From Phocaeicola sp. (GTDB taxonomy: Bacteria; Bacteroidota; Bacteroidia; Bacteroidales; Bacteroidaceae), in assembly GCA_020026175.1 (NCBI GenBank), contig JAHHQV010000027.1, positions 1 to 33,228 of the forward strand: a stretch of DNA of 33,228 nucleotides. Reading direction: 5' to 3'. This document shows positions 24,261 through 33,167 of this stretch, in pieces (position 1 is the first letter of the stretch; each line of letters begins with the position of its first letter). Below the pieces are notes generated by a model. The model saw only the letters and a program-made list of their open reading frames with translations. It did not search any database and was not told where the DNA came from. The position numbers and the translations under genes were made by a program.

Positions 24261-24713
24261 ATGGGAAACTTCAAAGATTATATAAATGGTTATACCTTCG
24301 GAATAAAGAGTCTTATAGTAGGCTTGCGCACTTCTATGAAGGTATTCAGAGAAAAAAACATCACTGAGCAGTATCCGGAAAACCGTCATACCACACTCTA
24401 CATACCAGAGAGACACAGAGCCATGCTCACAATGCCTCATGACGAAAACGGGAACAACAAGTGCGTGGCTTGCGGACTGTGCCAGATGGAATGCCCTAAC
24501 GGAACAATCAGGATAACTACCGAGACTAGAGAGACAGAAGAAGGAAAGAAAAAGAAATTCCTCGTAAAGTATGAATACAATCTTGGCTCGTGCATGTTCT
24601 GCCAACTATGTGTAAACATCTGCCCACATGATGCAATAAAGTTTACAAACGATTTTGAGAATGCTGTATTTGAGAAAGAAAAACTAGTTCTCACACTTAA
24701 TAAGAAAAACTAA
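24261..24713 (+). CDS. nuoI: NADH-quinone oxidoreductase-type subunit I, two [4Fe-4S] clusters
   Basis: The 150-residue subunit carries clusters N6a and N6b. The two ferredoxin motifs are CVACGLCQMEC with Cys68, 71, 74 and 78, and CMFCQLCVNIC with Cys111, 114, 117 and 121, both followed by Pro. The Lys-rich insert between them (EEGKKKKFL) is short. Because no NuoG-type subunit is encoded nearby, NuoI is probably the entry point for electrons from a separate donor protein such as ferredoxin or flavodoxin; that is an inference. The gene lies 18 nt after nuoH. Confidence 0.95.
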   Translation: MGNFKDYINGYTFGIKSLIVGLRTSMKVFREKNITEQYPENRHTTLYIPERHRAMLTMPHDENGNNKCVACGLCQMECPNGTIRITTETRETEEGKKKKFLVKYEYNLGSCMFCQLCVNICPHDAIKFTNDFENAVFEKEKLVLTLNKKN

Positions 24714-24725
24714 AAAACAAACGAT

Positions 24726-25235
24726 ATGTCACTTTTTGAAATCGCATTTTATGTAGTAGCCATTTGTATTATCGTATTCTCGGTAATGGCAGTCACTACA
24801 AGCAGTATATTGCGTTCTGCAACATATCTGCTATTTGTTTTGCTCAGCACAGGAGGCGTATATGCCATATTGGGATATACATTCCTCAGTGCCGTACAGC
24901 TGATGGTATATGCCGGAGGTATTATAGTGCTATACGTATTCTCCATACTTCTTACCCGTTCTTCGGGAACCATGAAGTACAGAGTAGGCAAAGGCAAGAT
25001 GACAAGTGTGCTAATAACCACAATAGTGGGAATGGCCCTTGTAATGTTTATCCTTACAACCAACAATTTTGCCCATAACATCATACCACAAGGCATAGAG
25101 CTTCCTGTAAAACAGATAGGACATGCACTGATAGGTACAGAAAAGTACCAGTTTGTGCTTCCGTTCGAAGTTCTGAGTGTATTGCTTCTAGCCTCAATGA
25201 TAGGTTCTATAATGATAGCAAGAAGAAAAAGATAA
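24726..25235 (+). CDS. nuoJ: NADH-quinone oxidoreductase-type subunit J
   Basis: The 169-residue membrane subunit has five hydrophobic helices. Landmarks are LRSATYLLFVLLSTGGVYAILGYTFLSAVQLMVYAGGIIVLYVFSILLT in helices 2-3 (the flexible pi-bulge helix of the family lies here) and the C-terminal LLLASMIGSIMIARRKR. It lies 12 nt after nuoI and 22 nt before nuoK. Its role is to couple quinone chemistry to pumping. Confidence 0.93.
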   Translation: MSLFEIAFYVVAICIIVFSVMAVTTSSILRSATYLLFVLLSTGGVYAILGYTFLSAVQLMVYAGGIIVLYVFSILLTRSSGTMKYRVGKGKMTSVLITTIVGMALVMFILTTNNFAHNIIPQGIELPVKQIGHALIGTEKYQFVLPFEVLSVLLLASMIGSIMIARRKR

Positions 25236-25257
25236 CTTTTAAAAAAAACGAAAAGTC

Positions 25258-25575
25258 ATGGAAATAGAAATACATGTCATTCATTATCTGATAATAAGCA
25301 CAGTAATGATGTTTTGCGGAATATATGGTTTCTTTACCAGAAAAAACCTTCTGGCATTGCTTATATCTGCCGAGTTGATGCTGAATGCAACAAACATCAA
25401 CTTTGCGGTATTCAACAGATACCTGTTTCCCGACCAGCTTGAAGGGCATTTCTTCAGTCTGTTCGGTATAGCAATAGCAGCAGCCGAAACCGCTGTGGCA
25501 ATAGCTATAATCATCAATGTATATAGAAATATAAACAAAGTTCTTACAGATGACATTTCTGAACTGAAGAACTAA
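25258..25575 (+). CDS. nuoK: NADH-quinone oxidoreductase-type subunit K
   Basis: The 105-residue subunit has three helices, as expected for NuoK. ISAELMLNATNINFAVF carries the conserved membrane glutamate of helix 2 and AAAETAVAIAIIINVYRN carries that of helix 3, both needed for proton transfer in the family. It lies between nuoJ and nuoL in the standard order, with short gaps. Confidence 0.95.
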   Translation: MEIEIHVIHYLIISTVMMFCGIYGFFTRKNLLALLISAELMLNATNINFAVFNRYLFPDQLEGHFFSLFGIAIAAAETAVAIAIIINVYRNINKVLTDDISELKN

Positions 25576-25589
25576 AAAACTGAATAAAT

Positions 25590-27473
25590 ATGGATTATAC
25601 AATATTTATATTGGCTCTGCCTCTCATGAGTTTTCTGCTTCTGGCACTAGCTGGCATGAAAATGTCGCACAAGATGGCAGGAACAATAGGAACACTTTCG
25701 CTTGGAACAGTGACGGCTTTGAGCTATATCACCGCTTTCAAGTTCTTCGGTGCGGAACGTATTGACGGCGTTCTTCCTACATCTACGCCTTGGAACTTCC
25801 TGTGGTTGCCGTTCACCGAATCACTTCACATTGATATGGGAATCTTTCTCGACCCTATATCAGTGATGATGCTTGTAGTTATATCTACAGTATCACTAAT
25901 GGTACACATATACTCGTTCGGATATATGAAAGGAGAAAAAGGATTTCAGCGATACTATGCATTCCTTTCACTCTTCACATTTTCTATGTTGGGACTTGTA
26001 GTTGCCACAAATATCTTCCAGATGTATGTTTTTTGGGAGCTTGTAGGAGTGTCTTCATATCTGCTAATAGGTTTCTACTACACAAAACCCGAAGCTATAG
26101 CTGCATCAAAGAAAGCATTTATAGTGACACGTTTTGCCGACCTCGGATTTCTTATCGGAATACTGATATACGGATATTACATGCAGACTTTCACCTTTAC
26201 TCCTTCAGAAGAACAATTGATGAAAGCCGGAATGGTACTTCCTTGGGCTTTAGGACTGATGTTTATAGGCGGTGCAGGAAAAAGTGCTATGTTTCCACTC
26301 CATATATGGCTGCCAGATGCCATGGAAGGCCCTACTCCCGTTTCGGCACTTATCCATGCAGCTACAATGGTTGTGGCAGGAGTTTATCTAGTAGCCAGGA
26401 TGTTTCCCCTATTTATCGGATTTGCACCCAACACACTACACATTGTGGCATACGTAGGAGTATTTACAGCATTCTATGCAGCATCTGTAGCATGCGCACA
26501 AAGCGACATAAAAAGAGTCCTGGCATTTTCAACAATATCACAGATTGGATTTATGATGGTAGCACTTGGAGTATGTACTGCAACCAACCCTCATGAAGGC
26601 GGATTGGGATATATGGCCAGTATGTTCCACTTGTTTACACACGCCATGTTCAAGGCTTTGTTGTTCCTAGGTGCAGGATGTGTGATACATGCTGTTCACA
26701 GTAACGAAATGAGTGCTATGGGAGGATTGAGAAAATACATGCCCATAACCCATATTACATTCCTAATTGCATGTCTCGCCATATCAGGTATACCTCCTTT
26801 TTCCGGATTCTTCTCTAAAGATGAAATCCTTACGGCATGTTTCAGTTTCAGTCCTGTAATAGGATGGATGATGACAATCATAGCTGGGATGACTTCGTTC
26901 TATATGTTCCGTGTATACTATGGTATATTCTGGGGAAAGACAAACGAGAATTATGAGCATCACATTCCACACGAGAGTCCTATAGCAATGACTCTACCTC
27001 TGATGATACTTGCAGGTATCACTGTAGTGGCTGGATTCATACCTTTCGGACATTTCGTTTCGTCGAATTCTGAAATTTATGATATACATCTTGACACACA
27101 AGTGGCTGTAACAAGCATCATTGTAGCAGTATTGTCAATATGTCTTGCCACATGGATGTATGCACGCCCTACCCAACCTGTAGCCGATATGCTACAAAAG
27201 AAATTCAGCTGTCTGCACCGTGCAGCCTACAAGCGTTTCTACATGGACGAACTATGGCTATTCGTTACAAAGAAAGTTATCTTCCGCTGTATATCTACCC
27301 CATTGGCTTGGTTCGACCGTCATGTAATAGACCAGTTCATGAACTTCATGGCATGGGCAACAAATGCTGCCGGAGAAACAGCACAGCCTATACAGAGCGG
27401 AAAGATACAGAGCTACACAATGTGGTTTCTTGGCGGTATAATAACACTGACCGTAATTCTACTCTTACACTAA
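25590..27473 (+). CDS. nuoL: NADH-quinone oxidoreductase-type subunit L (antiporter-like)
   Basis: The 627-residue distal pump subunit has about 16 helices. Landmarks are MYVFWELVGVSSYLLIGFYY with the key Glu, GAGKSAMFPLHIWLPDAMEG with the key Lys, PTPVSALIHAATMVVAGVYL, and the long-helix end. It is related to Mrp-type Na+/H+ antiporters. The length fits NuoL, which is longer than NuoM or NuoN because of the lateral helix. The C-terminal 70 residues (GETAQPIQSGKIQSYTMWFL) match the usual ending. The gene is followed 30 nt later by nuoM. Confidence 0.95.
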   Translation: MDYTIFILALPLMSFLLLALAGMKMSHKMAGTIGTLSLGTVTALSYITAFKFFGAERIDGVLPTSTPWNFLWLPFTESLHIDMGIFLDPISVMMLVVISTVSLMVHIYSFGYMKGEKGFQRYYAFLSLFTFSMLGLVVATNIFQMYVFWELVGVSSYLLIGFYYTKPEAIAASKKAFIVTRFADLGFLIGILIYGYYMQTFTFTPSEEQLMKAGMVLPWALGLMFIGGAGKSAMFPLHIWLPDAMEGPTPVSALIHAATMVVAGVYLVARMFPLFIGFAPNTLHIVAYVGVFTAFYAASVACAQSDIKRVLAFSTISQIGFMMVALGVCTATNPHEGGLGYMASMFHLFTHAMFKALLFLGAGCVIHAVHSNEMSAMGGLRKYMPITHITFLIACLAISGIPPFSGFFSKDEILTACFSFSPVIGWMMTIIAGMTSFYMFRVYYGIFWGKTNENYEHHIPHESPIAMTLPLMILAGITVVAGFIPFGHFVSSNSEIYDIHLDTQVAVTSIIVAVLSICLATWMYARPTQPVADMLQKKFSCLHRAAYKRFYMDELWLFVTKKVIFRCISTPLAWFDRHVIDQFMNFMAWATNAAGETAQPIQSGKIQSYTMWFLGGIITLTVILLLH

Positions 27474-27503
27474 TGTAAAACTTTAAACAAAAAGACGAAT
27501 AAA

Positions 27504-28985
27504 ATGAATATTTTAAGTTTCTTCGTTATCATCCCATTGCTGATGTTGTTGTTCCTTTGGTTGTCAAGGAACATCAATCAGGTAAAAGCTGTAATGGTAA
27601 CAGGTTCTTCACTACTTTTGGGACTTTCCGTGTGGCTCACCATCACATATATAGGCATACGAAACGGTGGTGCAACAGAAGAAATGTTGTTCACCGACAG
27701 CATTTCATGGTACAAGCCTCTCAATATATGCTATTCGGTAGGAGTAGACGGAATATCTGTAGTAATGCTTCTGCTTAGTTCTATAATAGTATTTACAGGA
27801 ACATTTGCATCGTGGAGACTACAGCCTCTTACCAAAGAATACTTCTTATGGTTCACCCTTCTAAGTACAGGTGTGTATGGATTCTTTATTTCTACCGACC
27901 TCTTTACAATGTTCATGTTCTATGAAGTAGCCTTGATACCTATGTATCTGCTTATCGGAGTATGGGGAAGCGGACGCAAGGAGTACTCGGCAATGAAGCT
28001 TACACTGATGCTTATGGGAGGTTCAGCCTTCCTTCTGATAGGTATTTTAGGCATCTACTATGGTTCGGGTGCAGAGACTATGAACATTCTGGAGATAGTA
28101 AACATCAAGATACCTACAGAGTACCAGAGATTGTTCTTCCCACTTATATTCTTAGGATTCGGAGTACTTGGAGCATTGTTCCCTTTCCACACATGGAGTC
28201 CTGACGGTCATGCCTCGGCCCCTACTGCAGTATCTATGCTTCATGCAGGGGTGCTGATGAAACTTGGAGGTTACGGATGCTTCAGAATAGCAATGTATCT
28301 GATGCCTACGGGTGCTGCTATATGGGGCGACTTCTTTTTGGTTCTGACTACAATTTCTGTGGTATATGGCGCATTCAGTGCAGTAGTACAGACCGACCTG
28401 AAGTATATCAATGCCTACTCGTCGGTAAGTCACTGCGGACTGGTATTGTTTGCTCTTCTCATGATGACAAAAGTAAGTACGACCGGAGCCATACTTCAGA
28501 TGTTGAGCCACGGACTTATGACAGCCCTATTCTTTGCTTTGATTGGTATGATATATGGAAGAACCCACACACGTGACATCCGTCAGCTTAGCGGACTGAT
28601 GAAGATTATGCCTTTCCTTGCAGTGGGATATGTAATAGCAGGTCTTGCTAATCTTGGTTTGCCGGGATTGAGCGGCTTCGTTGCAGAAATGACAGTTTTT
28701 GTAGGTTCGTTCCAAAATCCGGACAACTTCCATCGTATCTGCACCGTTATTGCTACTATGAGTATAGTTATAACTGCTGTATATATACTGAGAGTTGTAG
28801 GAAAAATACTATACGGTACATGTACAAATCCAGAACATTTGAAACTGACAGATGCTACATGGGATGAAAGATTCACTGTAATATGTCTGATTATAGCAGT
28901 GGCAGGTCTCGGACTTGCACCTTTCTGGGTGAGCAATGTGATAAGCCATAGTGTAGAACCTGTGATAAACGCTATAATAAGATAA
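27504..28985 (+). CDS. nuoM: NADH-quinone oxidoreductase-type subunit M (antiporter-like)
   Basis: The 493-residue subunit has about 14 helices. Landmarks are MFMFYEVALIPMYLLIGVWG with the conserved Glu, LFPFHTWSPDGHASAPTAVS and MLHAGVLMKLGGYG with the conserved Lys, and the cluster SSVSHCGLVLFAL. It is a proton-translocating channel of the membrane arm between NuoN and NuoL. Gaps to both neighbours are 22-30 nt, with A-rich leaders. Confidence 0.95.
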   Translation: MNILSFFVIIPLLMLLFLWLSRNINQVKAVMVTGSSLLLGLSVWLTITYIGIRNGGATEEMLFTDSISWYKPLNICYSVGVDGISVVMLLLSSIIVFTGTFASWRLQPLTKEYFLWFTLLSTGVYGFFISTDLFTMFMFYEVALIPMYLLIGVWGSGRKEYSAMKLTLMLMGGSAFLLIGILGIYYGSGAETMNILEIVNIKIPTEYQRLFFPLIFLGFGVLGALFPFHTWSPDGHASAPTAVSMLHAGVLMKLGGYGCFRIAMYLMPTGAAIWGDFFLVLTTISVVYGAFSAVVQTDLKYINAYSSVSHCGLVLFALLMMTKVSTTGAILQMLSHGLMTALFFALIGMIYGRTHTRDIRQLSGLMKIMPFLAVGYVIAGLANLGLPGLSGFVAEMTVFVGSFQNPDNFHRICTVIATMSIVITAVYILRVVGKILYGTCTNPEHLKLTDATWDERFTVICLIIAVAGLGLAPFWVSNVISHSVEPVINAIIR

Positions 28986-29007
28986 AAACCTAAAAAACAA
29001 GATAGAT

Positions 29008-30465
29008 ATGTTTTCATTAATACAAATGCAGGCAGAAATAAGTCTGGTGGTTTTCATTGTACTGATACTACTGGCAGACTTGATAATGAAAGAGCCTCAT
29101 CACAAGCAACTGAAAGTGATAGCATGTTCACTTACAGCCTTACAGATTATACTGAATATATTCCCCACTTCGGAAGAACTGTTTGGAGGAATGTATCATT
29201 CTACAGAAATCTCGTCTGTAGTAAAAACAATACTTACAGCTGGTACACTACTTGTATTCCTGCAAAGCAGCGAGTGGATTAACGAAAAAGACACTTCACA
29301 CAAGGCTGGAGAGTTTTATGTAATAACACTGAGTACTCTGCTTGGAATGTACTTTATGGTAAGTGCAGGAAGTTTCATTATGTTCTATGTAGGGCTAGAA
29401 CTTGCCAGTATTCCTATGGCTTGTCTTGTTACATTCGACAAATGGAAGCACCATAGTGCAGAGGCAGGTGCCAAATTTATCCTTAACTCAATGTTCTCGT
29501 CAGGACTTATGCTATACGGATTGTCGCTGCTATACGGTTCGTGCGGTACTACATATTTTGCCGATATGACAAATACACTGAGCGGAACGCATTTGCAGAT
29601 ACTTGCAATGGTGTTCTTCTTTGCTGGACTGGGATTCAAGCTAAGCCTTGTTCCTTTTCATATGTGGACTCCTGATACTTATCAAGGAGCCCCTACAGCC
29701 GTAACAGGATACCTTTCTGTCATATCGAAAGGTGCAGCAGCTTTTACACTTATGAATATATTGATGAAAGTTTTCGGCAATATGGCAGAAGAATGGAGTA
29801 TTATGCTAAGTGTAACAATTGTAGTCACAATAACCATAGCAAACATATTCGCCATTCTGCAAAGCAATATGAAAAGATTCATGGCATACAGCAGTATATC
29901 ACAGGCAGGATATATAATGCTTGCCGTGCTCGGAGCAAATGCACAAGGCATGACATCACTTATTTATTATGTAACAGTATATATAGTGGCCAATCTGGCA
30001 GTATTTGCAGTGATAGGTGCGATAGAAAGACAAAAGGCTTCTCTTCTATTGAAAGAGAACAAAAGACTTACAGAATCGGAAATATACGAAATATCAGTAA
30101 GCCGTGATACTTACAACGGACTATACCAAACAAATCCTAGACTTTCGTTTGTAATGACTATAGCTATGTTTTCATTGGCTGGTATTCCTCCGTTTGCCGG
30201 ATTCTTCTCGAAATTCTTTGTATTTGCATCAGCTTTCGAGGCTGGACACTGGCTGGTAGTATTCCTTGCGCTGATGAATACAGTCATTTCGCTATACTAC
30301 TATTTGCTGGTAGTGAAAGCCATGTACATAACAAAATGCGACAATCCGTTACCGTCGTTCAACAGTTCTAAATCAGTACGTGCATGTCTGTTTATCTGCC
30401 TTATATCAATAATAGTTCTCGGAATTTGCAGTAACGTATATGAACTGATATTCAGATTTGCTTAA
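29008..30465 (+). CDS. nuoN: NADH-quinone oxidoreductase-type subunit N (antiporter-like)
   Basis: The 485-residue subunit completes the three antiporter-like channels. MFYVGLELASIPMACLVTF has the conserved Glu, and FKLSLVPFHMWTPDTYQGAPTAVTG the Lys-bearing helix and broken-helix region. A loop near residues 345-370 (KASLLLKENKRLTESEIYEI) is unusually charged. It is followed by DTYNGLYQTNPRLSFVMTIAMFSLAGIPP. It is the last nuo gene, ending 44 nt before a perfect hairpin. Confidence 0.95.
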   Translation: MFSLIQMQAEISLVVFIVLILLADLIMKEPHHKQLKVIACSLTALQIILNIFPTSEELFGGMYHSTEISSVVKTILTAGTLLVFLQSSEWINEKDTSHKAGEFYVITLSTLLGMYFMVSAGSFIMFYVGLELASIPMACLVTFDKWKHHSAEAGAKFILNSMFSSGLMLYGLSLLYGSCGTTYFADMTNTLSGTHLQILAMVFFFAGLGFKLSLVPFHMWTPDTYQGAPTAVTGYLSVISKGAAAFTLMNILMKVFGNMAEEWSIMLSVTIVVTITIANIFAILQSNMKRFMAYSSISQAGYIMLAVLGANAQGMTSLIYYVTVYIVANLAVFAVIGAIERQKASLLLKENKRLTESEIYEISVSRDTYNGLYQTNPRLSFVMTIAMFSLAGIPPFAGFFSKFFVFASAFEAGHWLVVFLALMNTVISLYYYLLVVKAMYITKCDNPLPSFNSSKSVRACLFICLISIIVLGICSNVYELIFRFA

Positions 30466-30508
30466 GCGGCATTTTTGTATGCAACACACATTTCTGCACA
30501 CATCAATA

Positions 30509-30565
30509 AAAATTACAGTCCCTAAAAGTCTTTTCAGATGACTTTTAGGGACTGTAATTTTATTA
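30509..30565. terminator. Perfect 22-bp two-way terminator after nuoN
   Basis: The arms 30509-30530 and 30540-30561 are exact reverse complements around a 9-nt loop. T-runs flank both ends, so it serves nuo on + and the truA operon on -. Confidence 0.92.
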
Positions 30566-30627
30566 AAATGTAGCTTAATACAAATAGTCACAACAGATGG
30601 CTAATATCAAGTTTGAGACATATCAAC

Positions 30628-31527
30628 CTATCTTCCTAAGTAAAGGAATATCATTCCTATCAAAACGAGAATCAAATCTATAGCCTTACTCTTGAGATTC
30701 TTCTCACCAAACATCATTGCTCCGAATATAAACGAAACTATAACACTGCTTCGTCTTACCATAGACACTATTGAAATCATGGAATCTTCCATACTAAGTG
30801 CATAGAAATAGACGAAATCGGCAGCCGAAAGGAATATTGATATAAAAATGATACACCAACTCCATCTGAAAGGTGTACCAGTCTTACGTCGCGGCCACCA
30901 CAAAAACATGATAAGTCCTCCCATAAGGAAAAGCTGATAAACATTATACCATGCCTGTACTGTCATATTGTCGAATCTTTTCATAAGGAACTTGTCATAA
31001 AGTCCGCTTATAGCCCCCAAAACAGCAGCAAATACAATGAACCACACCCATTTGTTATGAGAAAATTCTATCCCCTCCTTCTTTCCCGAACGACTGAGCA
31101 GAAAAAAAGATATTATGGCAAGTATCACACCAATCCACTGATATACATTAAGACGCTCGCCAAAGATAAGAAGAGCACCTACCAACGTCATCACCGGACG
31201 TGTAGCATTTATAGGACCTACGATAGTAAGAGGAAGATGCTTCATTCCGAAATATCCCAATATCCACGAAGACAACACTATGAATGACTTGAGGATGATA
31301 AACTTGTGTGCATCCCATCCTGCTTCGGGTACAAAGAACAAACTTCCTTCCAGCATTTCAGGCTTAAAGTAAGATACTACAATAAAAGGAAGAAATATCA
31401 TACTTGAAAAAAGAATATTAAGTCCTAACACAGGAAGAACGGCATTGTTGACCAAAGATTTCTTCTTGAATACATCATAAAAGCCCAGCAAAGCAGCCGA
31501 ACAAAAAGCTAAAAACAACCACATCAT
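30628..31527 (-). CDS. EamA/DMT-family membrane transporter
   Basis: The 299-residue protein shows ten transmembrane helices in two repeats of five, the drug/metabolite transporter fold. The first repeat has MKHLPLTIVGPINATRPVMT followed by LLIFGERLNVYQWIG, the P-x-x-x-R and E-R-L signatures of EamA domains; the second has MEDSMISIVSMVRRSSVIVS followed by MMFGEKNLKSK. The direction and substrate are unknown. Family members export amino acids, sugars or nucleosides. It follows truA by 10 nt and is the last gene of the operon. The second ATG of MM is an equally possible start. Confidence 0.9.
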   Translation of the reverse strand: MMWLFLAFCSAALLGFYDVFKKKSLVNNAVLPVLGLNILFSSMIFLPFIVVSYFKPEMLEGSLFFVPEAGWDAHKFIILKSFIVLSSWILGYFGMKHLPLTIVGPINATRPVMTLVGALLIFGERLNVYQWIGVILAIISFFLLSRSGKKEGIEFSHNKWVWFIVFAAVLGAISGLYDKFLMKRFDNMTVQAWYNVYQLFLMGGLIMFLWWPRRKTGTPFRWSWCIIFISIFLSAADFVYFYALSMEDSMISIVSMVRRSSVIVSFIFGAMMFGEKNLKSKAIDLILVLIGMIFLYLGR

Positions 31528-31537
31528 AAAAATAAAA

Positions 31538-32290
31538 TCAAATGAACAAATCTTCCGAATAGCCTACATCTACCAGAAACAATGCATTACCTGGAACAGA
31601 AGAGCCTGCACTACACCTGTTTTTTTCTTCTATCACCTTTCTGAAACCATCGACAGAAAGTCTTCCTCTACCAACTTCGACAAGAGTACCCACAACAGCA
31701 CGAACCATATTTCTCAAAAAGCGGTCGGCCTGAATAGTAAATACCCACTCTTCTTCGCCACACATGGTCCATTCTGCATGCATAATCTTACAATTATTGG
31801 TCTTTACATCTGTATGAAGCTTACTGAAACTTGTAAAGTCTATATAATCGAAAAGTACTGCAGCTGCCTCGTTCATCTTATCGAAATCAAGTTTCTGAAA
31901 AACCCTCCATGCATATTTTCTTGTAAACGGGTCCTTGCGCGTAGTAATGTAATATTTATATGTACGATATGTAGCATCGAAACGAGCATGGGCATCATTC
32001 CTCACCTTACGCACATTGTATACAGATATATCGGGAGGGAGCAGGCGGTTCAGTTTATCAGTCACACTATCGCAATCCAAATCCCTTTCTATATCAAAAT
32101 GGGCAATCATAAGACGTGCATGCACTCCGGCATCAGTTCTTCCTGCACCTACCACCTCTATTGTTTCGTCTCTAAGAAATGTAACAAGAGCCTTCTGAAG
32201 GGTTTCCTGCACACTTGCCCCATTGGGCTGAATCTGCCATCCATGATAGTTTTCGCCATCATAGGCCAAATATATAAAGTATCTATTCAT
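31538..32290 (-). CDS. truA: tRNA pseudouridine(38-40) synthase
   Basis: TruA converts uridines 38-40 in the tRNA anticodon stem to pseudouridine. From MNRYFIYLAYDG the protein has 250 residues, normal for the family. The catalytic Asp53 is in GAGRTDAGVHA, and RFDATYRTYKYYITT, FTSFSK and FLRNMVRAVVGTLVEVGRG are the later conserved blocks. A longer reading to 32347 would overlap the preceding gene by 50 nt and lacks family support; the start at 32290 leaves a 7-nt gap. It is co-transcribed between the DUF5715 lipoprotein and the transporter. Confidence 0.95.
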   Translation of the reverse strand: MNRYFIYLAYDGENYHGWQIQPNGASVQETLQKALVTFLRDETIEVVGAGRTDAGVHARLMIAHFDIERDLDCDSVTDKLNRLLPPDISVYNVRKVRNDAHARFDATYRTYKYYITTRKDPFTRKYAWRVFQKLDFDKMNEAAAVLFDYIDFTSFSKLHTDVKTNNCKIMHAEWTMCGEEEWVFTIQADRFLRNMVRAVVGTLVEVGRGRLSVDGFRKVIEEKNRCSAGSSVPGNALFLVDVGYSEDLFI

Positions 32291-32297
32291 AAAAAGT

Positions 32298-32966
32298 TTA
32301 TCTTGCTGTAATGTGGAAACATCCTTGACGAAGTTCGTATTTAACATAACATTTGTCAGCTTTCTTCAAATCTCTAAGAACCTCGGCTAGAACAAGTTTA
32401 AGGGTATCGGGACAGACATCTTGCATAGGTCTACCATCGGGGTCTTCTATCTTGCTGAACCTCTTCCAACTGACATCGAAAGTTGTTCCGTAAAAATGAC
32501 ACGAATTTAAAGACGCATTCCCATTAGAACGTCTCAGCCGTTTGACATCCTCCTTTGTACGTGTTACTGAAGTTACAATTATCTTGTTGGGATTAAGTCC
32601 CTTATTCTCCAGAGAATCAAGAAAATTCTCACCTATAGTACTGAGAAGTTCGTCAGCCTTAGGTACAAGATAAGGAACAGAGTGAGTAAGATGATCAACA
32701 ACATACTTGTCACACGAAACTATTTCCACCAATTTACCTTTTATATGTGATGCATCAGCACGTTTTTCCACAGGTCTGATTCCAATAGCCTTGGCAGAAC
32801 GAAGCTGTACATCATTTAAATCTCCAAAAGACCTTTTATAACTTACTACTCCTTTGATATTGCGTGGACTGTTCATCTTCATAGACATATCTTTTTCTCC
32901 ACATGCAGTCATCGTAATGACCGACATAATGCCTAATGCACAGAATGAGCGTGAAACTAAATTCAT
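32298..32966 (-). CDS. DUF5715-family lipoprotein, M15-peptidase-like
   Basis: The 222-residue protein has a lipobox (ITMTAC, Cys22), so it is a periplasmic lipoprotein. The C-terminal half shows VTSVTRTKEDVKRLRRSNGN, then SCHFYGTTFDVSW and finally QGCFHITAR. The spacing H157-x6-D164 and the later His218 match the zinc ligands of M15 D,D-carboxypeptidases (S-x-H-x-x-G-x-A-x-D then H). The usual E-x-x-H of M15 is replaced by a Glu seven residues before His218 (Glu211), so activity is uncertain. A role in wall trimming is inferred. The family is widespread in Bacteroidetes as DUF5715. It heads the operon with truA and the EamA transporter. Confidence 0.8.
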   Translation of the reverse strand: MNLVSRSFCALGIMSVITMTACGEKDMSMKMNSPRNIKGVVSYKRSFGDLNDVQLRSAKAIGIRPVEKRADASHIKGKLVEIVSCDKYVVDHLTHSVPYLVPKADELLSTIGENFLDSLENKGLNPNKIIVTSVTRTKEDVKRLRRSNGNASLNSCHFYGTTFDVSWKRFSKIEDPDGRPMQDVCPDTLKLVLAEVLRDLKKADKCYVKYELRQGCFHITAR

Positions 32967-32997
32967 GATAATGTTTTGTTATTTTGAAATACAAGTA

Positions 32998-33005
32998 CAA
33001 AAATA
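32998..33005 (-). promoter_or_regulatory. -7 box of the DUF5715-truA-transporter operon
   Basis: The - strand reads TATTTTTG, matching TAnnTTTG, 32 nt before the ATG at 32966. No clear -33 TTG. Confidence 0.55.
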
Positions 33006-33167
33006 CTAATAAACTATGATATAAAATATAATATCTTAAAAATTGATTGCATAACAACAACGAAATTAAATCTTTACAAAATGTTATATTCAATCAATAG
33101 TTCGTTAAAAATTAGCCAAGTCTAAGCGACTTTTACACTAAATTAAAGGAGTTCTTTGAAAAGTTTG

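Noticed and set aside
32291..32347. 19-residue N-terminal extension of TruA
   Set aside because: It would overlap the DUF5715 gene by 50 nt and lies before the conserved start MNRYFIYLAYDG.
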